Below, piece after piece: positions 16,220 through 25,317 of a DNA stretch of 64,000 nucleotides. Source of the DNA: DAOTXS01 sp034433515 (lineage in GTDB: Bacteria; Chloroflexota; Anaerolineae; UBA4142); the NCBI GenBank assembly GCA_034433515.1, contig DAOUAL010000038.1:1-64000 (forward strand), given 5' to 3'. The notes beneath the pieces were generated by a model. It was not told the origin of the DNA and made no database searches. It worked only from the letters and a program-made list of their open reading frames with translations. A program made the translations under genes and the position numbers. Positions within the stretch are counted from its first letter, which is position 1; each line of letters starts with the position of its first letter.

Positions 16220-17524
16220 ATGCGAGCCGTTGACATTATCGCCAAGAAACGAGATGGACATCCTCTCAGTTCGGACGAAATCAATTTTTTTGTGCAAGGT
16301 CTCACGCGCGGTGAAATTCCAGATTATCAAGCCGCCGCGTGGGCAATGGCAGTTTATCTGCGCGGAATGAGCGCCGAAGAAACCACCGCGCTCACACTCG
16401 CCATGGCGCATTCCGGCGAGGTGCTTGATCTCTCCCGCGTCGCCCCTCGCGTGCTGGATAAACACTCGAGCGGTGGCGTGGGCGACAAGACGACAATGGT
16501 CGTGGCACCACTTGTCGCCGCGCTCGGTTTGCCGATTGGCAAAATGTCTGGGCGCGGGCTGGGCTTTTCCGGCGGCACCCTCGATAAACTGGAATCCATT
16601 CCCGGCTTTCGCGCCGATCTAACCAAAGCCGAATTCATCGCCCAATTGAAACAACACGGCATTGTGGTCAGCGGCCCCACGCACGACCTTGCGCCGGCGG
16701 ATGGCAAACTGTACGCCTTGCGCGATGTAACCGCCACCGTCAGTTGCATTCCGCTCATCGCCAGTTCGATTATGAGCAAAAAGATCGCGGCGGGCGCGCA
16801 CATTATCGTGCTGGATGTCAAAGTGGGACGCGGCGCGTTTATGAAGACCGAAGCCGACGCCATCGCACTCGCGCAATTGATGGTGCAGATCGGACACGGC
16901 GTTGGCAGACAAGTGGCGGCGGTCATCAGCGATATGAATCAACCGCTAGGCAACGCGGTGGGCAACGCCGTCGAAGTGATCGAAGCGATTGAAACACTCA
17001 AAGGACGTGGTCCCGCCGATTTTGTTGAACACTGTTACACCGTTGCCAGCGAATTGCTTTTGCTGGCTCACGCCGCCACATCCGAAAGCGACGCCCGTGC
17101 TAAATTGCAAACCGCGTTGCAGAGCGGACGCGCGCTGGAAAAATTTGGCGAATGGATTGAAGGGCAAGGGGGCACGCGGCGCGTCATTGACGATTATTCG
17201 ATTCTGCCACGCGCGCGCATCATCGAAGATGTACTTGCACCGCGCGAGGGATACCTTGCCGGCATCAATGCCGAAGAGGTAGGATTGACCGTAGTTGATT
17301 TGGGAGGGGGCCGCGCCAAGAAAGGCGATGCGGTTGATCTGGCGGTGGGCGTGGTGTTCAAGCGCAAGATTGGTGAACACGTGGCACGCGGCGAACCGTT
17401 GTTAACCTTGTACGCCAACGATCGCGCCAAGTTCAACGCGGCAAAGGAACGCCTCCTCGCCGCGTACGAGTTTAGTGACACCCCGCCCCCATCACCACCG
17501 CTGATTCATCAAATCATTCGATAA
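16220..17524 (+). CDS. pdp: Pyrimidine-nucleoside phosphorylase
   Basis: 434 aa. The phosphorylase signature is clear: SSGGVGDKTTMVVAPLVAAL, then GKMSGRGLGFSGGTLDKLES, with the phosphate-binding K/S/S/T residues. YALRDVTATV and SSIMSKKIAAGA supply the pyrimidine-binding site. It cleaves thymidine/uridine with phosphate to the base and (deoxy)ribose-1-phosphate. The C-terminal domain (GYLAGINAEEVGLTV..) is complete. AGGGAGACAA precedes the ATG at 16220. Whether it is strictly thymidine-specific (DeoA) or broad (Pdp) cannot be decided here. Confidence 0.92.
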   Translation: MRAVDIIAKKRDGHPLSSDEINFFVQGLTRGEIPDYQAAAWAMAVYLRGMSAEETTALTLAMAHSGEVLDLSRVAPRVLDKHSSGGVGDKTTMVVAPLVAALGLPIGKMSGRGLGFSGGTLDKLESIPGFRADLTKAEFIAQLKQHGIVVSGPTHDLAPADGKLYALRDVTATVSCIPLIASSIMSKKIAAGAHIIVLDVKVGRGAFMKTEADAIALAQLMVQIGHGVGRQVAAVISDMNQPLGNAVGNAVEVIEAIETLKGRGPADFVEHCYTVASELLLLAHAATSESDARAKLQTALQSGRALEKFGEWIEGQGGTRRVIDDYSILPRARIIEDVLAPREGYLAGINAEEVGLTVVDLGGGRAKKGDAVDLAVGVVFKRKIGEHVARGEPLLTLYANDRAKFNAAKERLLAAYEFSDTPPPSPPLIHQIIR

Positions 17525-17530
17525 ATGAAA

Positions 17531-17563
17531 AGCAACCCGTTTTCTCGTCGAAAACGGGTTGCT
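17531..17563 (+). terminator. Hairpin terminator after pdp
   Basis: Perfect 14-bp stem AGCAACCCGTTTTC / GAAAACGGGTTGCT around a five-base loop, six bases after the stop codon. The following U-run is weak (CAGTTATTTC). Confidence 0.7.
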
Positions 17564-17577
17564 CAGTTATTTCTTAT

Positions 17578-17710
17578 GGAGTTTAAGAAATTATTTCCGT
17601 AACCGGCGAATGAATTCGCGGCAATCCAGACCCGAAGCCGCCCTGCGGCGGCTGGGAGGCAAACCTGCGCAGGCAGGTTTGGGGTAGTGGTAGACGCGAT
17701 TTGAATCGCC
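17578..17710 (-). repeat. Dispersed palindromic repeat family P, copy 2
   Basis: Reverse-complement partner of 221-374, sharing the CTGCGCAGG palindrome, GGCGGCTGGGAGGC, the GCGAATTCATTCG segment and the AAATTATTTC end. It fills the space between pdp and the DsbA-like gene. Confidence 0.75.
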
Positions 17711-17745
17711 AGAGATAAGACGTTACCCATTTATTTTCTTAAAAT

Positions 17746-18477
17746 TCATTTCTTGCTCCACTCGGCTTCGATAATTTGTCTAAACTGCTCAAACGATAAC
17801 GCCCCATTCACCACCCGCGTGTTGACCAAGAACGTCGGCGTGCTTTGCACCCCCAAGGATTGCAAGTTCCTTGTCTGCTCTTGCACCAACGCGGCATATT
17901 TGCCGGAATCCAGACAAGCGTTGAATTTTGCCGCATCCAATTTCAATTCGACCGCAAATTTTTTCAGATTCTCTTTGCTAAACGCCCCTTGATTTTCACC
18001 GCCGTGCCGCGCAAACAGCAAATCGTGATACTCCCAAAACTTGCCTTGCTCATCGGCACACTCGCTCGCCTCCGCCGCCCACTGCGATTCCGGTCCCAGA
18101 AACGCCATATGCTGATAACCAAAGCGCACAATCCCGGTCTTGACGTACACCTCATCAATCTGACGCCCCGCGCCAGTCGCAAAACGTGCGCAGAACGGTC
18201 ACTGAAAATCGCTAAACTCGAGGATGGTGACGGGCGCATTGGCATTGCCTTTGAAATGCCGGGTCTGCGCAATCAATTGATCCACCACACTATTGCCGGT
18301 GGATTTTTCCGGCAAGACAAGCGGACGCCCCAAGAAACCAATGAGCACGCCGATGATCAACATCAGCGGTGCCACGACCCAGTTCCAATTGAATTTCTTG
18401 CGCCGCCGCGCGCGCATCGCCGACACTTGGGTTTCGATGGACGAGGACGCGCCATTTGTCGTTTCCTTCGTTTCCAT
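17746..18477 (-). CDS. DsbA-like membrane-anchored thioredoxin; candidate selenoprotein (in-frame UGA at catalytic Cys)
   Basis: A single frame of 244 codons interrupted only by a TGA at 18199-18201, codon 93. Upstream: a basic N-terminus, one membrane helix (VVAPLMLIIGVLIGFLG), then PVTILEFSDFQ. Downstream: PFCARFATGAGRQIDEVYVK, then VRFGYQHMAFLGPESQWAAE, and the cis-Pro segment GVQSTPTFLVN. Family members have CPFC/CPYC right after SDFQ, so the TGA replaces exactly the first active-site Cys (UPFC). The downstream 150 codons carry no other lesion. A 7-bp hairpin with a GGG loop begins 22 bases after the TGA. Selenocysteine insertion is the favoured reading; a nonsense mutation is the alternative. 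It would act as a thiol oxidoreductase on the outer face of the membrane. Confidence 0.75.
18160..18176 (-). promoter_or_regulatory. Candidate bacterial SECIS hairpin
   Basis: Minus strand CTGGCGC-GGG-GCGTCAG: seven pairs (one G-U) and a three-base loop starting with G. The loop begins 29 bases after the UGA; bacterial SECIS elements usually lie 16-37 bases after it and carry G in the first loop positions. Confidence 0.55.
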
Positions 18478-18503
18478 TTTGCGCTCCTTGTTGAGATAAG
18501 GCG

Positions 18504-18532
18504 ATTATAACCGACGGCGCACGAATTGGCAA
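18504..18532 (-). promoter_or_regulatory. Promoter of the DsbA-like gene
   Basis: Minus strand: -35 TTGCCA at 18527-18532, 17-base spacer, -10 TATAAT at 18504-18509. The ATG at 18477 follows AAGGAGCGCAAA. Confidence 0.75.
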
Positions 18533-18559
18533 AAGGAGGGGGCGACCGCATAGGGCTTT

Positions 18560-18790
18560 GTCAAAGTCTACTGACGGGCGGTTAAAACCGCTGCAATCGC
18601 AAGCGTTCACGCGCTGGGCGGTTTCGATGATAGAGACGAGTCGGCGACTCGTCTGTTGCGACACCACCCGAAGCCGACCTGTGCCGGCTCGGTGAGGCCG
18701 CGCAGGCGGGGCTTGGGGTTCTGGTTGCCGCGAATTGATTCGCCCAACGCGACTTGGACAAAGCCCTGGCGACCGCCAGGGTCGCCCCGA
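18560..18790. repeat. Repeat-bearing gap between DsbA-like and VIT/VWA genes
   Basis: The gap 18478-18796 has no gene beyond the DsbA promoter. It contains a GACGAGTCGGCGACTCGTC hairpin (18635-18655), a degenerate family P segment (18660-18745) with GAAGCCGACC..GGCTCGG, and a CTGGCGACCGCCAG palindrome near 18770. Confidence 0.6.
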
Positions 18791-18796
18791 CATTTA

Positions 18797-21367
18797 TCAA
18801 CTGTGTTTGCGTCGCATAGTGAATGCCAGCATACCACCAATCAACCCAATGCCCAGAAAGCCACCGCCGCAAACTGAAACACCGGGATTGCTGGGCACGG
18901 ATGATCGCGCGGACGACGCATTCGATTGCGTGATGTTGCGCGCCTCCGGCGTCGGTTGTGTTGGGATAGCGGTGGGGACCATATTTGCCGACGTTGCGCC
19001 AACGCCCGTATCGGTGATTTCATACGCGACACCATTGACCACCACAATCACACGCGAACCGAGCGCGAGATATTTGCTCATCATCGGCTGATTCGCAATC
19101 AGCGCAAAGTATGCCTCGCTGCCAAATTCGATCTTGGTCGTCGTCATCTTGGACGGATCGAATTGGGTATCGGTCCATACACTATTGCGCGAGATGAACG
19201 CCTTGTCGCCGACATATTGCACAGCCAACGTGTCTTGGTACGATGTGGAGGGCGCAGGTTGACCAGGCGAGGTTGACGCGGGGGCTTTGGTTGGGGCTGC
19301 CATTGGCGCACCGGCCCCTTGCATCTGGCGTTGCAATTGACTCTGATCCACCGCTTTTGCACCAGCGGTCGGCATAGCAGCGGGCGCCATTGAGCGCGCC
19401 GCTTCGTTTGCCGCCGATTGACGACCGGCTTGCGTCAACACATCTTGCCGTTCATCCACCAAGAACGAGGTGTACGGCGTAACGATACCGTACCGCACCG
19501 CGAGCGTAACAATCTCGTTGACAATCTCGCGGTTCTCGCCGCGCAAACGAATCTCGTTGAGCAAGTAACCGATCTTGCGCGTTGCCCACAAGCGCGGAAT
19601 GTAATCATCACCGCCGGAATTTCGGAACGTGATATTGGCATACTCGAACAGTTGCGGCTGATTGTTGACCATCCCTTTCAACGCCATCGTCGTGGTGGTG
19701 CCACTGCGATAGCGTCCGGCGACGACGAGTTGCGTCCCGGCAAACAAGTCCGGCAAGGGATATGGATAAACATCGTACACACTCACGCCTCCCCAATTGA
19801 TCGAAACATCCGCCAAGACCGGCGTGGACACTTTGGCGTAGAACGCAGAAACAATCTCGTCAATCTTTTCGTTCGGGCGCACATAGCCGCTCGTGCCGCG
19901 CAACTTGTCTGCCAGCGAATCGAGCAACAGCGTGTTTACATCATCCCCCACCCCAAACGTAAAGAGACGAACATTTTTGGGCGCGGCGTTCGTTACATTC
20001 GTGATAATCTTTTGCGCGTTCGTCTCGCCGGTGGTAGGCAAGCCATCGGTCAAAAAGATGACGATGGTGGGACGTTCTTTATCTACATACGTCATTGCTT
20101 CCAGCAACGCGCGATTGATGTCGGTGGAACCTTCCGCGCGAAGACGCGCGACAAAGGCGCGTCCCTCTTCGCGCGCGGACGCCGGGCGGAGCGATGAGGC
20201 GTACGGTTGCGTCCCGGTGCTAAAGGCGATGATGTTGAACCGATCGCTGGGATTCAACTGATCGAGGACATAACCGAGCGCGCGCTTGGCTTGATCAATC
20301 TTGACCCCTTGCATCGAGCCGGAAACATCGAGCACCAGAATCACATCTTTGGCAATCACTTGCGACGATGCAACCTGCACCTTGGGCGCGACCAGCATCA
20401 CAAAGAACCCATCTTCGCCGGCTTGCTTGAACGAAATCAGGTTCAGCCCAATCGCATCTTGGGTAACCGAGTAATAAAGCACAAAGTCTTGATTGGGACG
20501 CACGTTCTTGTCTTCGTACCCGATGCGGGCTTCATAATCCCCTTTGCGCACCACACTCACATTGTGCGACGGCGAATAAATCGCCTTGAGTGCCGCGTTC
20601 GATTGGAGCGAGACATTCACCGCAACATTGGCGAGCGGCTTGGGCGAAAATTTTTCGGTGTTGAGCGGATAAACATAGCGCACCAAGCCACTTTCGGCTT
20701 TCAACACTTGCGCATATTCGATCTCGACGCGCTTTTCGGTTTTGGGCGGAATGGGAAAGATGCGCGCTTGGAACGCATTGCGTCCAACGTACTCGAGCAA
20801 TGCCGGATCGCGTTGCGTGCGCACAATGTCTTCATAGATGCGACGCGCCTCGTTCTTGTCTAGCACCCTACCCTCGACACGCTTGCCATCCACCCACATC
20901 GCAAAATCGCTGATTGCCGCATCGTCCGGCAAGGGAAAGATGTACGTCCCTTCTAGCGCGTAGGTGCTATCGTTGATAAAGGTTTGATCCACGTGCGTCT
21001 TGGCGATTTGGTTGTCAATGTGCACGGTAACGTTGTGATACTTGACCGCCAGATAAGTGGAGCAATCGGTACGAATGGGCGGACGGGGTGGGACAGCCGT
21101 CCGAATATTGGGGGGAATTGCCGGCGTGAGTGGAGGTGGAACTTCGACCGGCGGTTGCAAGTACGGGGTGCCGCCCGGCAGCGGAACGATGGGCGAGCGC
21201 ACGGGCTCCGGCGTGCCAAGCGGAATGACGATGGGAGGACATTGAACGATGACGAGTCCATCGGCAGAAGCCGGCAAAGGCGTTTGGAGCACGAACACCA
21301 AAGACACAAAAATGGCGAAAGCAATAATCAAGAGGCAACGCCATTTGTTGAGAAAGTTAGTTTTCAT
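18797..21367 (-). CDS. VIT and von Willebrand factor A domain surface protein
   Basis: 856 aa. Signal peptide (LLIIAFAIFVSLVFVLQTPLPASA), a Pro-rich linker, a VIT domain (about 90-240; KTHVDQTFINDSTYALEGTY, FPIPPKTEKRVEIEYAQVL), and a VWA domain with MIDAS DVSGSMQGVK (about 350) and FLTDGLPTTGE. A low-complexity Ala/Pro/Gln region follows, ending in a C-terminal helix with basic tail (GLIGGMLAFTMRRKHS) preceded by NPGVSVCGGG. Such inter-alpha-trypsin-inhibitor-like proteins are extracytoplasmic adhesion or assembly factors. The ATG at 21367 has GGAAAGGAG upstream. The C-terminus looks like a sorting or anchoring signal. Confidence 0.9.
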   Translation of the reverse strand: MKTNFLNKWRCLLIIAFAIFVSLVFVLQTPLPASADGLVIVQCPPIVIPLGTPEPVRSPIVPLPGGTPYLQPPVEVPPPLTPAIPPNIRTAVPPRPPIRTDCSTYLAVKYHNVTVHIDNQIAKTHVDQTFINDSTYALEGTYIFPLPDDAAISDFAMWVDGKRVEGRVLDKNEARRIYEDIVRTQRDPALLEYVGRNAFQARIFPIPPKTEKRVEIEYAQVLKAESGLVRYVYPLNTEKFSPKPLANVAVNVSLQSNAALKAIYSPSHNVSVVRKGDYEARIGYEDKNVRPNQDFVLYYSVTQDAIGLNLISFKQAGEDGFFVMLVAPKVQVASSQVIAKDVILVLDVSGSMQGVKIDQAKRALGYVLDQLNPSDRFNIIAFSTGTQPYASSLRPASAREEGRAFVARLRAEGSTDINRALLEAMTYVDKERPTIVIFLTDGLPTTGETNAQKIITNVTNAAPKNVRLFTFGVGDDVNTLLLDSLADKLRGTSGYVRPNEKIDEIVSAFYAKVSTPVLADVSINWGGVSVYDVYPYPLPDLFAGTQLVVAGRYRSGTTTTMALKGMVNNQPQLFEYANITFRNSGGDDYIPRLWATRKIGYLLNEIRLRGENREIVNEIVTLAVRYGIVTPYTSFLVDERQDVLTQAGRQSAANEAARSMAPAAMPTAGAKAVDQSQLQRQMQGAGAPMAAPTKAPASTSPGQPAPSTSYQDTLAVQYVGDKAFISRNSVWTDTQFDPSKMTTTKIEFGSEAYFALIANQPMMSKYLALGSRVIVVVNGVAYEITDTGVGATSANMVPTAIPTQPTPEARNITQSNASSARSSVPSNPGVSVCGGGFLGIGLIGGMLAFTMRRKHS

Positions 21368-21515
21368 TGTGGAAACTCCTTTCCGAGGCAACGTGTTTTG
21401 ATCGTTTCTTGCACAATAGACGTTGCCCAGATGGAAAGAGTTCCCTATCGCCCCCGAACCAAATTTGTTGCCAAGACCTGACGGCTTTATGTTCGTCCCC
21501 AAACTGAACTGCACC

Positions 21516-21788
21516 CCACCGACGCGGGTGTAATTCACTTTCGGATGGAACTTGGCTCACGAATGCCGCTCGTTTGACGTCAAGTAGGCGTGACTCGCAT
21601 CTGTTTTTGACCCTCAACTTGTTTTTCGCACCTCGCCGTGGGATGTTGCCCCTCTCCTTCCCCTCCCCACGCCGCTTGGCAGCATGGGGAGGGGATCAGG
21701 GATGGAGCTATATTCCGCTAGCGAAGGTGCGCAATTCAGGCTCAAGCACGAAACAAATCTGTCCCCCAAAGTGACACCCACCGACGCG
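21516..21788. mobile_element. MITE-like element T, copy A, with flanking 11-base direct repeat
   Basis: Element proper is about 21530-21774. It begins TAATTCACTTTCGG and ends GTCCCCCAAAGTGA, which are inverted repeats of each other, and matches 52410-52758 over most of its length. CCACCGACGCG occurs on both sides (21516-21526, 21778-21788) and could be a target duplication. There is no coding capacity; the rest of the 21368-21875 gap is leader sequence. Confidence 0.7.
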
Positions 21789-21794
21789 AGGGCT

Positions 21795-21823
21795 TTGCCA
21801 ATCCGCCGGGTTTTTGTTATAAT
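21795..21823 (+). promoter_or_regulatory. Promoter of the penicillin-acylase gene
   Basis: -35 TTGCCA at 21795-21800, 17-base spacer, -10 TATAAT at 21818-21823; 52 bases before the ATG, which follows AATGGAGGGAGCC. Confidence 0.8.
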
Positions 21824-21875
21824 CTGACCCGGTTGCTGTAGGCGCGTAAGATAACGCTTTCAATGGAGGGAGCCA

Positions 21876-24323
21876 ATGAAACTACTCAAACGCGTTTTGC
21901 CGATCGTTCTACTCATTCTCGTTGGGCTAATCGTCGTCGGAGGGGTAGGCGGCTATTGGTTCATCACCAAAAGCCATCCGCAAATCAACGGCACCTTGCA
22001 AGTCAAAGGGTTGAAATCCAAAGTTGAGATCGTCCGCGATCCAATGGGCATTCCGCACATCTATGCCGATAACGCGGACGATTTATTTTTTGCGCAAGGG
22101 TACGTGATGGCGCAGGATCGTTTGTGGCAAATGGAGTACAATCGCCGCATCGGTCACGGTACGCTGTCTGATATCTTTGGCGCGACCACGATCAAGACCG
22201 ATCGCTTTTTGCGCACGCTGGGCTTGAGCCGCGCCGCACACGCGGACATTGCTGCCATGTCCGCATCGGACAAACGACCGCTCCAAGCCTTTGCCAACGG
22301 AGTGAACGCCTTTATTGATTCGCATCTCGACAATCTGCCGCTCGAATTTACGATTCTGGGATTCAAGCCGGCGCACTGGGAACCGGTGGACACAGTGGCG
22401 TGGGGCAAGGTGATGGCGTACAACCTAGGCGGCAACTATGAAGCCGAATTGGCGCGTGCGGCGATGATCGAAAAAATCGGCGTGGAAAAAATGAAACAAC
22501 TGTTGCCACCTTATCCGGAAACCGGTCCGTTTACGATTCCGCCGGAAGCCAAAGAGTACAAATCCCACATTCCAAATCCTCAAATCCCCATCGCAACTAT
22601 TTCAATTGGCACTCCAAATTTACAAGAGATTGCGGCAATCAATGCATCGCTGGGTTTGCGCGGGGACGGCATCGGCTCAAACAATTGGGTCATTGATGGC
22701 ACCAAATCAACCACCGGCAAACCGATTCTGGTGAATGATCCGCATCTGGGGATTCAACTCCCTTCGATTTGGTACGAAATTGGTTTGCACTGCACCCCCA
22801 AGACGGATGCCTGTCCGTACAACGTCGAGGGATTCACCTTTCCCGGCGTCCCGGGTGTTGTGTTGGGACACAATGATCGAATTGCGTGGGGCGTAACGAA
22901 CTTGGGACCCGACGTGCAAGATTTGTACGTCGAAGAAATCAACCCGCAGAATCCCAATCAATACAAATTCAACGGCAAATGGGAAGAGATGCAAATCGTG
23001 GAAGAGCCGATCAAGGTTAAGGGCGTCGTCTCTGAAACGCTCAAAGTACAGATTACACGCCACGGTCCCATCATGACGCCGGTATTGGGCAGCGGTGTCA
23101 CTCAACCCCTCGCGTTGCAATGGACCGCGTTGCGCGAGCGCAGTCGTTTGTTTGAATCGGTCTTGATGCTCAATCGCGCCAAGAACTGGGACGAGTTTCG
23201 CGCCGCGCTGCGTCTATGGGATGTACCATCGCAAAACTTTGTCTATGCCGATGTGGACGGCAACATTGGTTATCAAGCACCGGGCAACATTCCGATTCGC
23301 GCGAAAGGCGATGGCACGGTACCGGTACCGGGCACCGGCGAGTACGAATGGACGGGCTACATTCCCTTCGATGAGTTGCCGTTTGTGTTCAACCCGCCTA
23401 CGCATTTCGTTGCCACTGCCAATCAAGCCGTCGTTCCCACCACGTACAAGTATCTGCTCGGCACCGATTGGGCAGCCCCGTATCGCGAACAACGCATCGT
23501 GGATTTGCTCCAAGCCAAAGACAAACTTTCGATAGCGGATATGCAAGCGATTCAAGGCGATGTGTACTCGATTCCGCTTGCCCAGTTGCAACCCGCCATC
23601 GCCGCGCTCAAGCCGGCAGGATTCTTGCAGACGCGCGCGATGGACTATGTCAAATCCTGGGACGGCAAACTGACGACGGATAGCGTGGGCGGAACAATTT
23701 TGGAAGCCACGTACAAACGTTTGTTCGAAAATATTTTTGCGGCCAAGTTGGACAAGGATTTGCTCGCCACCTATCGCGGTGCGAATGATTACCATCGTCG
23801 CGTGATCATTGGACTACTCGATGATCCCAAGAGTGCGTGGTGGGGCAGCGCCGGACGCGATGCGATTTTGCAAAAGAGTTTCGCGGAAGGCGTGGACTGG
23901 CTGGGGAGTCAGTTTGGCGATGCGCCGGGAGAGTGGAAGTGGGGCCGGTTGCACATCGCCACGTTTGCCCATCCGTTGGGCAGCGTGCAACCACTCAATC
24001 TGTTGTTCACGGTAGGTCCCGTCGCCGCGCCGGGAGGGGTGAACACGGTCTTTGCCACTTCGTTCAAGGTCGTCAACAATCGCTACGAGGTGTCCAGCGT
24101 TACCTCGATGCGCGCGATTTATGATTTGAGCAATCTCAACAATTCACTTCACATTCACACTACCGGGCAATCGGGGCAACCCTGGCACAAACATTTTAGC
24201 GATATGGTGTTGCTGTGGCGCGATGTCAAATATGCGCCAATGTACTTTGATCGCGCCGCGTTGGAGAAGGTGAAGGAGGGGACCCTCACCCTGATCCCAG
24301 CGTCAGATCATCTTGGTGACTAA
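21876..24323 (+). CDS. Penicillin acylase family (Ntn-hydrolase) protein
   Basis: 815 aa. An N-terminal membrane helix (IVLLILVGLIVVGGVGGYWF) is followed by the alpha chain (IVRDPMGIPHIYADNADDLF, AQGYVMAQDRLWQME). The autoprocessing site GIGSNNWVIDG has the nucleophilic Ser at about 268 that becomes the N-terminus of the beta chain. LVNDPHLGIQLPS and HNDRIAWGVTNLG are family signatures. The enzymes hydrolyse amide bonds of beta-lactams or acyl-homoserine lactones; substrate not predictable. The protein would be exported and membrane-tethered. It has its own promoter. Confidence 0.93.
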   Translation: MKLLKRVLPIVLLILVGLIVVGGVGGYWFITKSHPQINGTLQVKGLKSKVEIVRDPMGIPHIYADNADDLFFAQGYVMAQDRLWQMEYNRRIGHGTLSDIFGATTIKTDRFLRTLGLSRAAHADIAAMSASDKRPLQAFANGVNAFIDSHLDNLPLEFTILGFKPAHWEPVDTVAWGKVMAYNLGGNYEAELARAAMIEKIGVEKMKQLLPPYPETGPFTIPPEAKEYKSHIPNPQIPIATISIGTPNLQEIAAINASLGLRGDGIGSNNWVIDGTKSTTGKPILVNDPHLGIQLPSIWYEIGLHCTPKTDACPYNVEGFTFPGVPGVVLGHNDRIAWGVTNLGPDVQDLYVEEINPQNPNQYKFNGKWEEMQIVEEPIKVKGVVSETLKVQITRHGPIMTPVLGSGVTQPLALQWTALRERSRLFESVLMLNRAKNWDEFRAALRLWDVPSQNFVYADVDGNIGYQAPGNIPIRAKGDGTVPVPGTGEYEWTGYIPFDELPFVFNPPTHFVATANQAVVPTTYKYLLGTDWAAPYREQRIVDLLQAKDKLSIADMQAIQGDVYSIPLAQLQPAIAALKPAGFLQTRAMDYVKSWDGKLTTDSVGGTILEATYKRLFENIFAAKLDKDLLATYRGANDYHRRVIIGLLDDPKSAWWGSAGRDAILQKSFAEGVDWLGSQFGDAPGEWKWGRLHIATFAHPLGSVQPLNLLFTVGPVAAPGGVNTVFATSFKVVNNRYEVSSVTSMRAIYDLSNLNNSLHIHTTGQSGQPWHKHFSDMVLLWRDVKYAPMYFDRAALEKVKEGTLTLIPASDHLGD

Positions 24324-24430
24324 AAGACCATCTTTTCGGTCAATACCAAAATTATGCAACCGAAAATAATCACATTGACCAAGATCAGGATCGAAATAAA
24401 AAACCAATGCCGATAGGTCAACCCTTCCAT
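24320..24430 (-). CDS. 36-aa single-helix membrane protein
   Basis: Short frame starting MEGLTYRHWFFISILILVNV and ending LTEKMVF; almost the whole middle is one hydrophobic helix. GGGAGGATTGT just before the ATG at 24430 is a strong ribosome-binding site. Its stop overlaps the stop of the acylase gene tail to tail by four bases. The function is unknown. The upstream repeat (24449-24530) would carry its promoter. Confidence 0.6.
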   Translation of the reverse strand: MEGLTYRHWFFISILILVNVIIFGCIILVLTEKMVF

Positions 24431-24446
24431 ACAATCCTCCCTTGAA

Positions 24447-24530
24447 AATGTAGGACAAATTTGAAATTTGTCCTACACCTGTCCATTTTTCATCCGACCG
24501 TTGGTGCATCAACGACGAATGAATAACTCC
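24447..24530 (-). repeat. Dispersed repeat family G, copy 1
   Basis: Contains the near-perfect palindrome GGACAAATTTGAAATTTGTC (about 24453-24472) and then a tail CATCCGACCGTTGGTGCATC. Reverse-complement copy at about 40470-40562; a second, partial unit follows that at 40561-40608. Confidence 0.75.
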
Positions 24531-25316
24531 TTATGCTTTGATGAGTGTAACTTCGCCGGCAAGCAATTCGATCCGCGAACCATCGGCGCGCCGCAAGATG
24601 AGCGCGCCATTTTCATTCACCCGCTCCGCTAGCCCTTCTTCGATGCCAACAGGGGTTTGCACGCGCACCCATTGGTTCAACGTGGACAGGTGTGCCGAAT
24701 ATTCCGGCACCAAATTCTCGTTCACGCGCAGATAATAGGCTTCGATGCGATGCAGTAATGCCTGCACGAGCCGTACGCGCGAAAGCGATTTGCCCAACTC
24801 ATCGGCAAGGGTTGTCGCATCGGCGGGTATGCCCTGAATGGACGAGGCGTTAAAATTCACATTCACGCCTAGCCCCACCACGACGTACTCTAACTCCTCG
24901 CCCGCGATGCCGGCTTCGGATAAAATCCCCGCTACCTTTTTTTCACGCACGATTAAATCGTTGGGCCATTTGATATGTACCGCCAGCCCGGTCTCTGCGC
25001 GAATCGCCACACACGCCCCCAACGCCACCGCCATCGTGACCCACCCAACTTGATGCGGTGCAAGCGTTGGACGTAACACCAACGACATCAGAATCGAAGA
25101 ATGCGGCGGGGCAATCCAAGCGCGGCCCAATCGTCCACGTCCGGCAGTCTGCTCATCGGCGATGACGAGCGTTCCTTCCAGTGCGCCGGCATCGGCAAGT
25201 TGTTTCGCCACATCGTTCGTCGAACCGACGCGTTCAAAGTACACGATACGTCGCCCCAACACGCGTGTCTGCAAACCAGCCGTAAGCGCATTCGCAGATA
25301 ATTGATGATTAGTCAT
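24531..25316 (-). CDS. birA: Biotin--[acetyl-CoA-carboxylase] ligase
   Basis: 261 aa. Biotinoyl-AMP motif TAGRGRLGRAW, KWPNDLIVREKKVAGIL and a C-terminal SH3-like domain (TPVGIEEGLAERVNENGALIL) identify a BirA-type ligase. The N-terminal DNA-binding domain of E. coli BirA is absent, so this is the catalytic-only class. It attaches biotin to carrier proteins, here most simply the BCCP at 36701-37198. Confidence 0.93.
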   Translation of the reverse strand: MTNHQLSANALTAGLQTRVLGRRIVYFERVGSTNDVAKQLADAGALEGTLVIADEQTAGRGRLGRAWIAPPHSSILMSLVLRPTLAPHQVGWVTMAVALGACVAIRAETGLAVHIKWPNDLIVREKKVAGILSEAGIAGEELEYVVVGLGVNVNFNASSIQGIPADATTLADELGKSLSRVRLVQALLHRIEAYYLRVNENLVPEYSAHLSTLNQWVRVQTPVGIEEGLAERVNENGALILRRADGSRIELLAGEVTLIKA

Positions 25317-25317
25317 T

